This document shows positions 1 to 8,526 of a stretch of DNA of 42,719 bases, piece after piece. The number at the start of each line of letters is the position of its first letter. Position 1 is the first letter of the stretch. Location: contig JAQUPQ010000035.1 of the NCBI GenBank assembly GCA_028716525.1, positions 1-42,719 of the forward strand, in the 5' to 3' direction. The notes below the pieces were generated by a model. That model made no database searches and was not told the DNA's origin. It worked only from the letters and a program-made list of their open reading frames with translations. Source of the DNA: Terriglobia bacterium. Lineage in GTDB: Bacteria > Acidobacteriota > Terriglobia > JAIQFV01. The translations under genes and the position numbers were made by a program.

Positions 1-729
1 GGCTTTCTGAAGATCTTCCTGGGCGGCGGCCAGTTCTTTAGGGGCGTATTTGTCGGCTCCGGAGCGCATCGCCAAATCAATGGAGGTTTCGGCTTGAGCC
101 AGATCGGATCGCGTTTCTCCCTTGGTGCGGTTGAAGTTCTCCAGGCTTTCGCGGTCAAAATTGTAGCTCCCATCAAATCCCCGATAGGTAATTTCGGCCG
201 TTCGAATGATGCCCGCGGTGATGTCCTGTTTGGGCGCCGAATTTTCGAGTACCACAAAACGGCTGGGTGAGCTGACTAGAAAATGCGGTTCCGCCGTCAC
301 AAACATGCCAAAGGTTTCAAGGTGTGTTGTGACGTTGAGCTTGCTCTTGTTGCCTTCCAAAATAAATTCGCCGACATTGTCGACGTGGCCTTCGGGCGAA
401 ACGGTCCACAAGACAAAGGTATTGTAGTCGCCCCCGAAGAAGGCCGCGGGTTTCAGTCCGGCCAGATCAATGTGAATCTTGGTGGTGCCTTTCAATCGTT
501 CGACTTTGGCCATCCCACTGGCTTCCGGGTCGCGAAAAGTCCCTTGAAATCTTACACCCAGATTAGCACCTTCCGGATATTGGATCGCCAGACTTTGGCG
601 GGTCCCCGTGACCGGCTTGACGGCTTGCACCGGTTCGGTTGTTTGTGCCAATCCCAGCGGCAGCATTCCCCAAATCATGCCGACGCCCAAACTTAAAACA
701 GTGAGTTTCCAATTCGCTTTTGTGTTCAT
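1..729 (-). CDS. Secreted protein with DUF4398-like tract (C-terminus off window)
   Basis: An open frame runs on the minus strand from an ATG at 729 to the window edge: 243 codons with no stop, so the C-terminus is missing. A strong Shine-Dalgarno (GGAGGGAAAGG) precedes the ATG. Residues 1-28 form a signal peptide (short basic start, hydrophobic core, LALGLAQ-like end as GLPLGLAQ-type cleavage). Residues ~45-190 look like a beta-rich domain. The last ~35 visible residues (AETSIDLAMRSGADKYAPKE, then LAAAQEDL) match the pattern of DUF4398, an alpha-helical envelope domain often followed by an OmpA peptidoglycan-binding domain. The OmpA-like C-terminus is therefore an inference that the next DNA would settle. 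The gene is divergent from the trehalase gene. No enzyme motif is visible. Confidence 0.75.
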   Translation of the reverse strand, partial: MNTKANWKLTVLSLGVGMIWGMLPLGLAQTTEPVQAVKPVTGTRQSLAIQYPEGANLGVRFQGTFRDPEASGMAKVERLKGTTKIHIDLAGLKPAAFFGGDYNTFVLWTVSPEGHVDNVGEFILEGNKSKLNVTTHLETFGMFVTAEPHFLVSSPSRFVVLENSAPKQDITAGIIRTAEITYRGFDGSYNFDRESLENFNRTKGETRSDLAQAETSIDLAMRSGADKYAPKELAAAQEDLQKA

Positions 730-872
730 GACCTTTCCCTCCAATTCCCAGTTTCAACAGGTTTTGAACATGAGGGCGACACCCGCCATGTCGACGGGCG
801 GCCTTCTGCACGTTGCACGCTCTGCGTTCTTCAAATGCAATGGCACCGCTAATTTCTTTGGTGGGTAAAGCT

Positions 873-901
873 ATTGTAAACATTCTATAATTGGAAAGCA
901 A
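873..901 (-). promoter_or_regulatory. Candidate sigma70-type promoter for the gene at 1-729
   Basis: On the minus strand there is a weak -35 TTGCTT (901-896) and a good -10 TACAAT (878-873), 17 bp apart. They lie about 145 bp upstream of the ATG at 729. The -35 matches consensus at only three positions, so this is a candidate only. Confidence 0.35.
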
Positions 902-1052
902 TCCCTATGCCAGTCGGTTCGAGTAATTTGCATCCTCTTGAGATTCAGCACTTGCAAGCCCCAAAATCATACCCTTGAAAGGCGGCGCGACGTGTCGGGC
1001 AGGAGAATTTTCCCTATTCAAGGGCGAGGGAAGACTAATGCAAATACAATAC

Positions 1053-1081
1053 TTGAGTCGATCCGAAGGCTCTCTTAAAAT
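1053..1081 (+). promoter_or_regulatory. Candidate sigma70-type promoter for trehalase
   Basis: -35 TTGAGT (1053-1058) and -10 TAAAAT (1076-1081) are 17 bp apart, matching consensus at 4/6 and 5/6 positions. Transcription would start near 1088, giving a leader of about 94 nt before the ATG at 1182. Confidence 0.45.
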
Positions 1082-1181
1082 GAGGAGGGAATCTTTATCA
1101 AAGGTGAAACTCTTGACGGGCCGCTCCATGAGCGGGCGAGCTTTTGGGAATACATGAAATGGTTTCAACCGGGTCGCGGCC

Positions 1182-2870
1182 ATGAAACACAAAATTCTCT
1201 GGGCCGTTCTTTTGACCCTTCTCGGTTTGTTCGTTCCGACAAACGCGGCGGTAAATCTCCGTGGGTCGGATGCAAAGAAGGGGAGCGAAGCCTTGAAGGA
1301 TATTCTTCATTACATTTCAGAGGGCTGGGATTCGCTGACACGGTCCATGACCACCTGCAACGAAGTCCTCGATCCCAAAGAACGCGAACGATCCGTACTG
1401 TACCTTCCGGCACAGTTTTCCGTACCCCCGGAAGTTCAAACTCTTGAGAAGAACTGCGAAATCCGAGTGGAGCATCTGCCTCAGAAGATCACCCAGCTTG
1501 GAGAAATCGACGCCGCTGAGATTGACCCGCCCGGATTACTTTACCTCGAACATCCCTATGTGGTTCCGGGAGGGCGGTTCAATGAGATGTACGGATGGGA
1601 CAGCTACTTCATCATCCGGGGTCTACTCAGGGAAGGAAAGTTTGATCGCGCCCGCGGAATTGTAGAAAACTTCTTTTTCGAAATCGAGCATTACGGAGGC
1701 GTCTTGAACGCCAACCGGACCTACTATCTCTCGCGCTCGCAGCCGCCGTTTTTGACCTCGATGATCCTCGATCTTTACGAAGCCGTGAAGAGTCGGGGAC
1801 AGGACGATCGCGCCTGGTTGGAATATGCGTATCCATTCGCCTTCAAGAGCTACGAATCCTGGATGCGGCCACAACATCTGGCCGGAACCACAGGCCTGTC
1901 GCGATACTTCGATTTTGGCGAGGGTCCGGTTCCGGAAATGGCTGACTCCCCGGGTTATTATCGCGAAGTGGCGCGATATTTCCTGGCTCACCCCAAGGAA
2001 GCTGATTCCTTCCTCATACACGTGAAGAACGCCGATCATTCTACGGATCAGATGGGACCAACCTTTTCGTTTCATCACCACAAGCCTGAAGATCGACGCG
2101 CTCACGGCAAGAACGGCGCGGTGCACGTCCGGCTTTCACGAGATTTTTACAAGGGCGATCGCAGCATGCGGGAATCGGGGTTTGATGTTTCCTTTCGATT
2201 TGGACCTTTCGGCGCCGCGACTCATCATTTTGCCGGCGTGGATTTAAACAGCCTGCTGTACAAAGAGGAACGCGACTTGGAGCGTATCAGTAAGCTCTTG
2301 AACCGTCCTCAAGAGTCCGAACAATGGCGTGAACGGGCCGAGAAACGCCGCGAGGCCATAAACCGGTGTCTTTGGGATGAGGACCGCGGGCTCTATTTGG
2401 ACTACAATTTCGAGACGGGCCGGCGTTCGACCTATGTGTATGCCTCGATGTTTTATCCCCTCTGGGTGGGGCTGGCATCTGCCGGGCAAGCCGCCGCTGT
2501 CGAGCGGAACTTGAAACGGCTGGAGCAGCCCGGCGGACTGGCGATGAGCGAAACCCGCTCGGGGACACAGTGGGATTATCCCCATGGCTGGGCGCCCGTT
2601 CAATTATTGGCTGTCGAAGGTTTGCGCCGATACGGTTTCAACGCCGATGCCGACCGAATTTCAACCAAGTTTCTTACCACGGTTCTGGAAAATTTTCGCC
2701 GCGATAAAACCATTCATGAAAAATACGATGTGGTCTCCCGATCTTCGGTGACGCATGTCGCCGAGGGATACAAACAGAATGTGATCGGTTTTGGATGGAC
2801 CAACGGCGTTTTTCTGGAGCTTCTCGCGGCCCTGCCTGAACCAACGCGCGGGAAGTTGAAAGGAATGTAA
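1182..2870 (+). CDS. treA: Secreted/periplasmic trehalase (glycoside hydrolase family 37)
   Basis: 562 aa; hydrolyses alpha,alpha-trehalose to two glucose outside the cytoplasm. Residues 1-23 form a signal peptide (MKHK, hydrophobic core, PTNAA). Both family signatures are present: PGGRFNEMYGWDSYF at ~129-143 and QWDYPHGWAP at ~463-472. The catalytic acid is expected at Asp335 in RESGFDVSFRF and the catalytic base at Glu513 in HEKYDV, by comparison with E. coli Tre37A. The length is normal for the family. The ATG at 1182 places the signal peptide right at the N-terminus. Its Shine-Dalgarno is weak, and the overlapping ATG at 1154 is in another frame. It probably serves osmolyte scavenging. 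Downstream genes are secreted peptidases on the same strand, but 119 bp away and with their own promoter candidate. Confidence 0.95.
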   Translation: MKHKILWAVLLTLLGLFVPTNAAVNLRGSDAKKGSEALKDILHYISEGWDSLTRSMTTCNEVLDPKERERSVLYLPAQFSVPPEVQTLEKNCEIRVEHLPQKITQLGEIDAAEIDPPGLLYLEHPYVVPGGRFNEMYGWDSYFIIRGLLREGKFDRARGIVENFFFEIEHYGGVLNANRTYYLSRSQPPFLTSMILDLYEAVKSRGQDDRAWLEYAYPFAFKSYESWMRPQHLAGTTGLSRYFDFGEGPVPEMADSPGYYREVARYFLAHPKEADSFLIHVKNADHSTDQMGPTFSFHHHKPEDRRAHGKNGAVHVRLSRDFYKGDRSMRESGFDVSFRFGPFGAATHHFAGVDLNSLLYKEERDLERISKLLNRPQESEQWRERAEKRREAINRCLWDEDRGLYLDYNFETGRRSTYVYASMFYPLWVGLASAGQAAAVERNLKRLEQPGGLAMSETRSGTQWDYPHGWAPVQLLAVEGLRRYGFNADADRISTKFLTTVLENFRRDKTIHEKYDVVSRSSVTHVAEGYKQNVIGFGWTNGVFLELLAALPEPTRGKLKGM

Positions 2871-2896
2871 CACCAGCCACGATGAATTACCGCGGG

Positions 2897-2926
2897 TTGA
2901 CTCGCGGCGATGCCTCTCGATAGAAT
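2897..2926 (+). promoter_or_regulatory. Candidate sigma70-type promoter for the S10 peptidase
   Basis: -35 TTGACT (5/6) at 2897-2902 and -10 TAGAAT (5/6) at 2921-2926, with an 18-bp spacer. The predicted start near 2933 leaves a leader of ~57 nt with a strong Shine-Dalgarno (GAGGAGGG) before the ATG at 2990. Confidence 0.55.
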
Positions 2927-2989
2927 TCTCCGCGCTCCAATTCTTTCGAGCATGCCGAATTCAGATTTTTTTCCTCGAGGAGGGTAGCT

Positions 2990-4600
2990 ATGCAGAAGTT
3001 CTTCCGTCTGTGCGTACTGGGTGTGTTTTTATTCTTTGGACAGCAGGTGTTTTCCTGGGCTCAGGCTCCTGAACGGCCGCAGCGCCCGGCCGAACAGAGG
3101 ACACAGGAGACCCGGTCGGCTGAAGGCCGGTCCGGCGGACCGCAAACCGGCACCGAGGCACTGACGCCGATTCCAAAAGAAGAGTCCTCCGTCACCGAAC
3201 ACAGCATTCGCATCGGGGGCCAAACAATTCCCTACAAAGCCACCGCCGGGACCATCAACATCAAGAACGAGCAGGACGAAACGACCGCCAGCATTTTTTA
3301 CATCGCCTATACGCGGTCGGATGTGAAGGATCTCAGCCGGCGTCCCTTGTCCTTTCTCTATAACGGAGGTCCGGGTTCCTCCTCGGCCTGGTGCCACATG
3401 GGCGCTTTTGGTCCGCGCCGCGTCGTGACGGTGGACGCCGCCGACACCGGTGCGCCTCCCTATGAAATCGTCGACAATGCCGATTCACCGCTCGACGTGT
3501 CGGATTTGGTGTTCATCGATCCCGTGGGGACCGGTTTCAGCAAAGCGGTGGGGAAATCCAAGGACAAGGATTTCTGGGGCGTCGATCAGGATATCGCTTC
3601 GCTGGCGGAGTTCGTGCGTTTGTATGTGACCCGGAATGACCGTTGGAATTCGCCCAAGTTTTTGATCGGGGAAAGCTACGGCACTTTCCGTTCGGTGGCT
3701 CTTTCCAATTACCTGCAGTCACACGACGGCATGTACTTCAACGGCGTCGACCTGGTATCGTCGGTGCTGAATTTGAACACCATCACGTTTCATCCCGGCG
3801 AGGATATGCCCTACATTTTCTATCTGCCCAGCTACGCGGCAACGGCGTGGTATCACAAGGTTTTGAAAGACCGGCCGGCCAATCTGTCGAAGTTCCTCGA
3901 TGACGCCCGGCACTTTGCTGCCACCGAATACGCCGACGCCCTCATGAAGGGTTCCGCGATCGACGCCGCCGAAAAAGAAGCCATCGCCAAAAAGATTTCC
4001 AGTTTCACAGGGTTGAGTGCCGATTATGTGATGAAGGCGAATCTCCGTGTGAACCTTGGACAATTCCGTGAAGAATTGCAACGCAGCCGCGGACTGAGCA
4101 CCGGCCGGCTGGACGCGCGTTTTTCAGGTCCCATCGAGGATTTGCTGGCCGAGAGCGCCGGAGGGGATGCCCAGAGCGCGGCTGTGACGGGAGCGTTTAC
4201 GGCCATTTTCAATCGTTATGTCCGCGAAGAATTGAAATTCGGCGGCGATCGCGAGTATCACTTGTCGGCGCGCGGCGCCGGCCAAAATTGGGACTGGAAA
4301 CACAACACCGGACGCGGCGCTGGATTTGGTTTTCCGGGCGCCCCCAATGTCATGGCCGACATGGTTCAAGCCATGATTGCCAATACCCATCTGCGGTTTC
4401 AGGTTGAAAATGGATACTTCGACCTGGCGACGCCCTTTTTCGCCACCGAACACACCATGGAGCATCTGGGACTGCCCGCGAGCCTGCAGAGTCACATCAA
4501 GGAGGATTATTACGAATCCGGCCACATGATGTACCTGCATGAACCCTCGCTGGCGCAGCTTAAAAAGAACATCGCCGCGTTCATTGAATCGGCGAAATGA
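2990..4600 (+). CDS. Secreted S10 family serine carboxypeptidase-like peptidase
   Basis: 536 aa. A signal peptide (residues 1-25, hydrophobic then FSWAQA) is followed by a low-complexity Pro/Gln/Arg-rich linker (~26-60). The S10 fold follows: the oxyanion-hole motif NGGPGSSS at ~125-132, nucleophile Ser229 in GESYG, Asp478 in GYFDLATPF and His512 in SGHMMY, so the catalytic triad is complete. Members of the family remove C-terminal residues from peptides, usually at acidic pH. A strong GAGGAGGG Shine-Dalgarno sets the start. It is followed 153 bp later by an S9 peptidase, suggesting a local extracellular peptide-degradation set. The exact substrate cannot be read from the sequence. Confidence 0.93.
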   Translation: MQKFFRLCVLGVFLFFGQQVFSWAQAPERPQRPAEQRTQETRSAEGRSGGPQTGTEALTPIPKEESSVTEHSIRIGGQTIPYKATAGTINIKNEQDETTASIFYIAYTRSDVKDLSRRPLSFLYNGGPGSSSAWCHMGAFGPRRVVTVDAADTGAPPYEIVDNADSPLDVSDLVFIDPVGTGFSKAVGKSKDKDFWGVDQDIASLAEFVRLYVTRNDRWNSPKFLIGESYGTFRSVALSNYLQSHDGMYFNGVDLVSSVLNLNTITFHPGEDMPYIFYLPSYAATAWYHKVLKDRPANLSKFLDDARHFAATEYADALMKGSAIDAAEKEAIAKKISSFTGLSADYVMKANLRVNLGQFREELQRSRGLSTGRLDARFSGPIEDLLAESAGGDAQSAAVTGAFTAIFNRYVREELKFGGDREYHLSARGAGQNWDWKHNTGRGAGFGFPGAPNVMADMVQAMIANTHLRFQVENGYFDLATPFFATEHTMEHLGLPASLQSHIKEDYYESGHMMYLHEPSLAQLKKNIAAFIESAK

Positions 4601-4753
4601 GAGCGGGATCGAACGATGGAAGCGCCAAGTTCATTAAAGATTGGCCATTTCCTGTGGGGTGTATCGCCGGTCTAGGGCGAATTTGTGAAGAAAGTCCGAT
4701 GGGTTTTTTGGAAGATCTCTTCTGCCCAGATTTTTAGTACAAAGGAGAAATTG

Positions 4754-6979
4754 ATGAAGAAGACGAGTTTAACCTTTTTAGCGATCGCTCTTTTCACGAG
4801 TCTTGTTTTGTGGGGCCAGGCGGCTCCCAAATCGCACGCTCGTTCAACCCACCGCGCAGCGGCAAAGGCCGGCCATTCCAAATTGATTTATCCGCCCGCC
4901 AATCGAGAAGGCACAGTGGATGATTACTTCGGAACAAAAATCCCCGCGCCTTATCAATGGATGGAAAATCTCGACAACCCCGCTGTGAAGGATTGGGTGG
5001 AGTCTGAAAACAAACTGACTTTTTCCTACCTCGACAAAATTCCCGAGCGTCAATGGATGCGGGATCGTCTCACCAAGTTGTGGAATTATGAGAAGGTGGG
5101 TGTTCCGCGGCGCGAAGGGGGAAAGCTTTTCTTCAGCAAGAACTCCGGTTTGCAAAACCAATCGGTGGTGTATGAGCAAGATTCACTGACTGCCAAGCCC
5201 CGCTTATTGCTCGATCCCAACGTGCTCTCCCCGGACGGTTCCCTCGCCTTGGCCGATTATGTGCCTTCTCCGGACGGCCAGCACCTGGCCTACGGGCTTT
5301 CGCAGGGAGGCTCCGACTGGATTGTTCTTCATGTCAAGGAAATCGCGACAGACCACGATCTATCAGATCAGGTGCGCTGGATCAAATTTTCCTCCATCTC
5401 GTGGACTAAAGACGGAAAAGGATTTTTTTACTCGCGTTATCCCGAGCCGCCCGCCGGCAAGGCCATCAGTGAATCGCTGAAAGATCACACGCTTTATTAC
5501 CACCGCCTGGGGACCGATCAAAGTGCCGATCCGGTCATCTATGCACGGCCGGACCTGCCCAGCTGGATTATTGAAGGCGATGTGTCCGAAGACGGACATT
5601 ATTTGTTGATCGCGCTGATCAATGGGACCGCGCCTACCAATGAACTGTTTTACGTGGATTTGGGCGATCCGCAACATCCCGATGTCAAGGCTCCGGTGAA
5701 GGCGCTTTACACCAAGAATGATGCCGAATACGCGCCCCTGGGAAACGAGGGCGATACGCTCTTCCTTCGCACCACTTTGCATGCGCCGAAGCGGAAGATT
5801 GTTGCTGCCAAGCTCAATGACCCCGACCCGGCGCATTGGCACACCGTCGTTCCCGAAGGACCCAATGTGATTGAGAGTTCTTTGCTGGCGGGTCGGAACG
5901 TGGTGGTTCAATATTTGGTCGATGCCAAGAGCGAACTGAAGATCTTCGGGGAGGATGGGGCTTCGAAAGGATCCGTGGCGCTGCCCGGGATCGGATCCGT
6001 GGCGGGGTTGAGCGGCCGCAACGATACGCCGGAACTCTTCTATGGATTCACTTCCTTTCTCTATCCTTCGACAGTCTACCGTTATGACTTCAACACCAAT
6101 AAGACCGGCGAATTTGCCAAACCCCATGTGGCCTTTGATCCCTCGCGTTACGAGACGCGGCAGGTGTTTTATCACTCCCAAGACGGAACTCGCATTCCGA
6201 TGTTCGTCACGGCCCGCAAAGGCCTGAAGCTCGACGGCCAGTATCCGACGATCTTGTACAGCTATGGTGGTTTCGATATCAGCATCACTCCGAGCTTTTC
6301 GCCGATGCTCCCCGTGTGGCTGGAAATGGGAGGTGTCTATGCGGTCGCCAATCTAAGAGGCGGTGGTGAGTACGGGGAAGCCTGGCATGAAGCCGGCATG
6401 TTGAGTCATAAACAGAACGTCTTCGACGATTTCATTGCGGCGGCGCAGTATTTGATCCAGGAGAAGTACACCTCACCGCACAAGCTGGGAATCCAAGGTT
6501 ATTCCAATGGGGGTTTGCTGGTGGGAGCAACCATCACACAGCACCCCGAATTGTTCGGGGCCGCTTATCCGGGAGCCGGAGTCTTGGACATGTTGCGCTA
6601 CCAGAAATTTTCCGGAGGAAATTTGTGGGAACCGGAGTATGGCGCGTCGGATGATTCCAAAGCTTTCCAATGGCTTCGGACCTATTCACCGCTGCAAAAT
6701 TTGAAGAAGGGCACCTGCTACCCCCCCACGCTCATCACCACGGCCGACCATGATGATCGCGTGGTTCCCAGCCACTCCTACAAGTTCGCGGCGGAAATTC
6801 AACATGATCAAGGGTGCGGCAATCCGGTTCTGATTCGAGTGGAAACGCAGACCAGTCATGGCTACATGCCCACCGACAAGAGAATCGCCCAAACGACTGA
6901 CATTTGGGCTTTCATGGCTTATAACCTGGGAATTCGCCAAGTTCCTAAACAGGGTTCCGGAAAGAAGCCAACCCCGTGA
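4754..6979 (+). CDS. Exported prolyl oligopeptidase (S9A family)
   Basis: 741 aa from the ATG at 4754. I chose this start over an in-frame GTG at 4685 because AAAGGAG stands just upstream and because it puts the signal peptide (MKKTSLTFLAIALFTSLVLW) at the N-terminus. An N-terminal segment packing with the catalytic domain (LIYPPANREGTVDDYFG, ~44-60) is followed by a seven-bladed propeller (~115-460) and the alpha/beta hydrolase domain. Nucleophile Ser584 lies in GYSNGG, the acid in DHDDRVVP (~665-672) and His702 in SHGY. The oxyanion region RGGGEYGEAWHEAG is typical of the family. It cleaves short peptides after proline. It is likely periplasmic and probably works with the upstream S10 peptidase. 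Confidence 0.94.
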   Translation: MKKTSLTFLAIALFTSLVLWGQAAPKSHARSTHRAAAKAGHSKLIYPPANREGTVDDYFGTKIPAPYQWMENLDNPAVKDWVESENKLTFSYLDKIPERQWMRDRLTKLWNYEKVGVPRREGGKLFFSKNSGLQNQSVVYEQDSLTAKPRLLLDPNVLSPDGSLALADYVPSPDGQHLAYGLSQGGSDWIVLHVKEIATDHDLSDQVRWIKFSSISWTKDGKGFFYSRYPEPPAGKAISESLKDHTLYYHRLGTDQSADPVIYARPDLPSWIIEGDVSEDGHYLLIALINGTAPTNELFYVDLGDPQHPDVKAPVKALYTKNDAEYAPLGNEGDTLFLRTTLHAPKRKIVAAKLNDPDPAHWHTVVPEGPNVIESSLLAGRNVVVQYLVDAKSELKIFGEDGASKGSVALPGIGSVAGLSGRNDTPELFYGFTSFLYPSTVYRYDFNTNKTGEFAKPHVAFDPSRYETRQVFYHSQDGTRIPMFVTARKGLKLDGQYPTILYSYGGFDISITPSFSPMLPVWLEMGGVYAVANLRGGGEYGEAWHEAGMLSHKQNVFDDFIAAAQYLIQEKYTSPHKLGIQGYSNGGLLVGATITQHPELFGAAYPGAGVLDMLRYQKFSGGNLWEPEYGASDDSKAFQWLRTYSPLQNLKKGTCYPPTLITTADHDDRVVPSHSYKFAAEIQHDQGCGNPVLIRVETQTSHGYMPTDKRIAQTTDIWAFMAYNLGIRQVPKQGSGKKPTP

Positions 6980-7128
6980 GCCGTCATGCGACACTCCGCA
7001 TTGGCAGCAGGGTTCTTCAACACAAGGGTGATTCCGGGTTTAGTGTGTGTAAAGATCGAGCACTTCGAGGAATTGTGTGCGCCGTTCAAGAGGTACCAGA
7101 GTCCGCGTCAGCCGTTCACTTAAAGCCA

Positions 7129-7622
7129 GTCCGCTTGTGCGGACGGAATGACCGTAGCCTGAGGCGTAAGTCTCAGGTAGGACCCATCACCGAAGCAGAT
7201 ATAAGCCCCCCTTGGGGGGCGATAGACAATGGATGGGCCAGGCGATATTTTGGGATCTTCGCCAGCCGGTCCTGGTGAAGATTGGAGCACCCAACGAAAT
7301 TCAGAGACCCTCAACCGCGGAGCAATTCCGAAGAACAGGCCGTGAATTCAAAAATGAATTGCGCACAACTCTCTGTCGCCCCCTCCAGGGGGCTCAACCA
7401 TTCTCTGATTCCGCGGACTCCTGAGGCTGACGCCTCAGGCTACGATTATTTCAGCCCGATAAATCGGGCTTGCACCCAGACAAGGCTAGCCCCAGAGCGC
7501 CCACTACGGCACCTACTCCCTGCCAGTTAAGCATAGGAAAGCTGGAAGCATCTTAAAATTGAGTCACTATCGTGAGGTTCGTTGTCTTTTATTTCGTTTG
7601 GTTTTCCCTTATGCGGAAAACC
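7129..7622. repeat. Cluster of REP-like hairpins
   Basis: Perfect or near-perfect small palindromes occur at: 7129-7144 (GTCCGC/GCGGAC, loop TTGT); 7158-7177 (CCTGAGGC/GTCTCAGG, loop GTAA, one G.T pair); 7205-7220 (GCCCCCC/GGGGGGC); 7378-7393 (GCCCCCT/AGGGGGC); 7420-7439 (CCTGAGGC/GCCTCAGG, loop TGAC); 7453-7470 (AGCCCGAT/ATCGGGCT); 7600-7622 (GGTTTTCC/GGAAAACC, loop CTTATGC). Two use the same CCTGAGGC stem with different tetraloops and a compensating wobble. This suggests repeat-family or RNA-structure constraint. Confidence 0.6.
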
Positions 7623-7756
7623 GAAAGCTGATCCGATTACACAGTTTGTACTCACACCATTCCCGGACATCCAACACAAGAATGCCATGGGCCTTCCCAA
7701 CAATCCGTTGCAATTTTTTGGAGATGCCTCGTTGTGTATAGGACTGGAGTCCCTAC

Positions 7757-7800
7757 AAAAAAAGCCACGGTTGGTTGAGTCCGGGGAATCCAACCGTGGC
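7757..7800 (-). terminator. Rho-independent terminator of the 7864-8526 gene
   Basis: An 11-bp perfect stem (GCCACGGTTGG at 7764-7774 with CCAACCGTGGC at 7790-7800) is followed, on the minus strand, by seven T (A7 at 7757-7763). It lies 64 bp beyond the minus-strand stop codon. Confidence 0.85.
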
Positions 7801-7863
7801 CTATTTCGGAACGATCAGGCGTTATGAATCGTCCCGTTGATAAACGGCCGAGTAGCCCATAAG

Positions 7864-8526
7864 CTAATCCGCATGTCGACGGAATTTTCTATGGATATCC
7901 GGCCAAAACTCTCGAAACACATTAGCTCCCACGTCGACGCCCAGAGAAATTCCTCCACTCTCCAAGCCCGTCGCCACGACGCTGCCCGTGGTCGGCCACC
8001 AGGCACGTGAAACCATGCCGGAGCCGAAATCACCGGACAAGCGGCCGAGGGAAACCGTCTTGCCTTCGCGATCAGTTCTCGGAACCACAAAGGTGCTTTT
8101 CACGGCGTACTTGGTGCGCGTCCAGAATCCGCTTTCATGCGAGCGATAGTGCCGCGGGTCTTCGTGGTGCGCCGCACCCACTCCCGCCATAATCGATTCC
8201 TTCACGACATGTTGTCCGAAGGCCGAGCCAAATCGGCGCGCGAATCCGCCGGCGCCTTGCGGCCAGGTGGCGGGTTTATCACGCTCTTGATTGAGGCCGC
8301 CCGTCACTGCCGCTCCGGCAATGGCCGAAGGCCCAAAAGCGCCTCGAACGAAAATCTTGGCGCGTTCTTTCTTGGTGATTGAATTCGGTGATGCATTCTT
8401 CGTGTCGTGCACGGTCGTGTCGTTGGGGGATGAAGCCCTCTCAGGCTCCGATTGCCCCTTGGCAACACCGGTGCTGAAAGCCAGAAAAAATATGGTTGCC
8501 CAGATCATTGTTCGAATTTTGCGCAT
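7864..8526 (-). CDS. Exported protein of unknown function
   Basis: 220 aa from the ATG at 8526, which has a CAGGAGAC Shine-Dalgarno; the frame stays open further upstream, but that extension lacks a signal peptide. Residues 1-26 are a signal peptide (MRKIRTMIWATIFFLAFSTG, then VAKGQ). A charged Ser/Asn/Thr-rich linker (~27-55) follows. The rest is small-residue-rich and helical in character, with conserved-looking aromatic/charged motifs: HHEDPRHYRSHESGFWTR (~120-137) and RLSGDFGSGMVSRAWWP (~160-176). I do not recognise a named domain. The pattern recalls a secreted family frequent in Acidobacteriota with no known role, but that is recollection, not a search. It stands alone, with its own terminator. 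Confidence 0.75.
   Translation of the reverse strand: MRKIRTMIWATIFFLAFSTGVAKGQSEPERASSPNDTTVHDTKNASPNSITKKERAKIFVRGAFGPSAIAGAAVTGGLNQERDKPATWPQGAGGFARRFGSAFGQHVVKESIMAGVGAAHHEDPRHYRSHESGFWTRTKYAVKSTFVVPRTDREGKTVSLGRLSGDFGSGMVSRAWWPTTGSVVATGLESGGISLGVDVGANVFREFWPDIHRKFRRHAD

Larger units (their letters stand above)
730..1181. other. Divergent intergenic region, no gene
   Basis: This 452-bp spacer separates the minus-strand gene at 1-729 from the trehalase gene. I see no convincing ORF. It holds one candidate promoter in each direction. A small hairpin (CCGCTC, loop CAT, GAGCGG at 1121-1135) lies in what would be the trehalase leader. A GAGGAGGG at 1083-1090 looks like a Shine-Dalgarno but no credible start codon follows it. 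Confidence 0.6.
6980..7863. other. Long non-coding spacer rich in short palindromes
   Basis: An 884-bp gap between two genes. None of the short frames here resembles a protein. It contains at least seven compact inverted repeats between 7129 and 7622 plus the terminator at 7757-7800. The sequence between hairpins looks like degenerate intergenic repeat material rather than a broken gene. I recognise no RNA gene. Confidence 0.6.

Noticed and set aside
7553-7572. TGAGTCACTA resembling the MITE right end, possible third copy
   Set aside because: Only ten bases match exactly; no partner end or target duplication was found within a few hundred bp.
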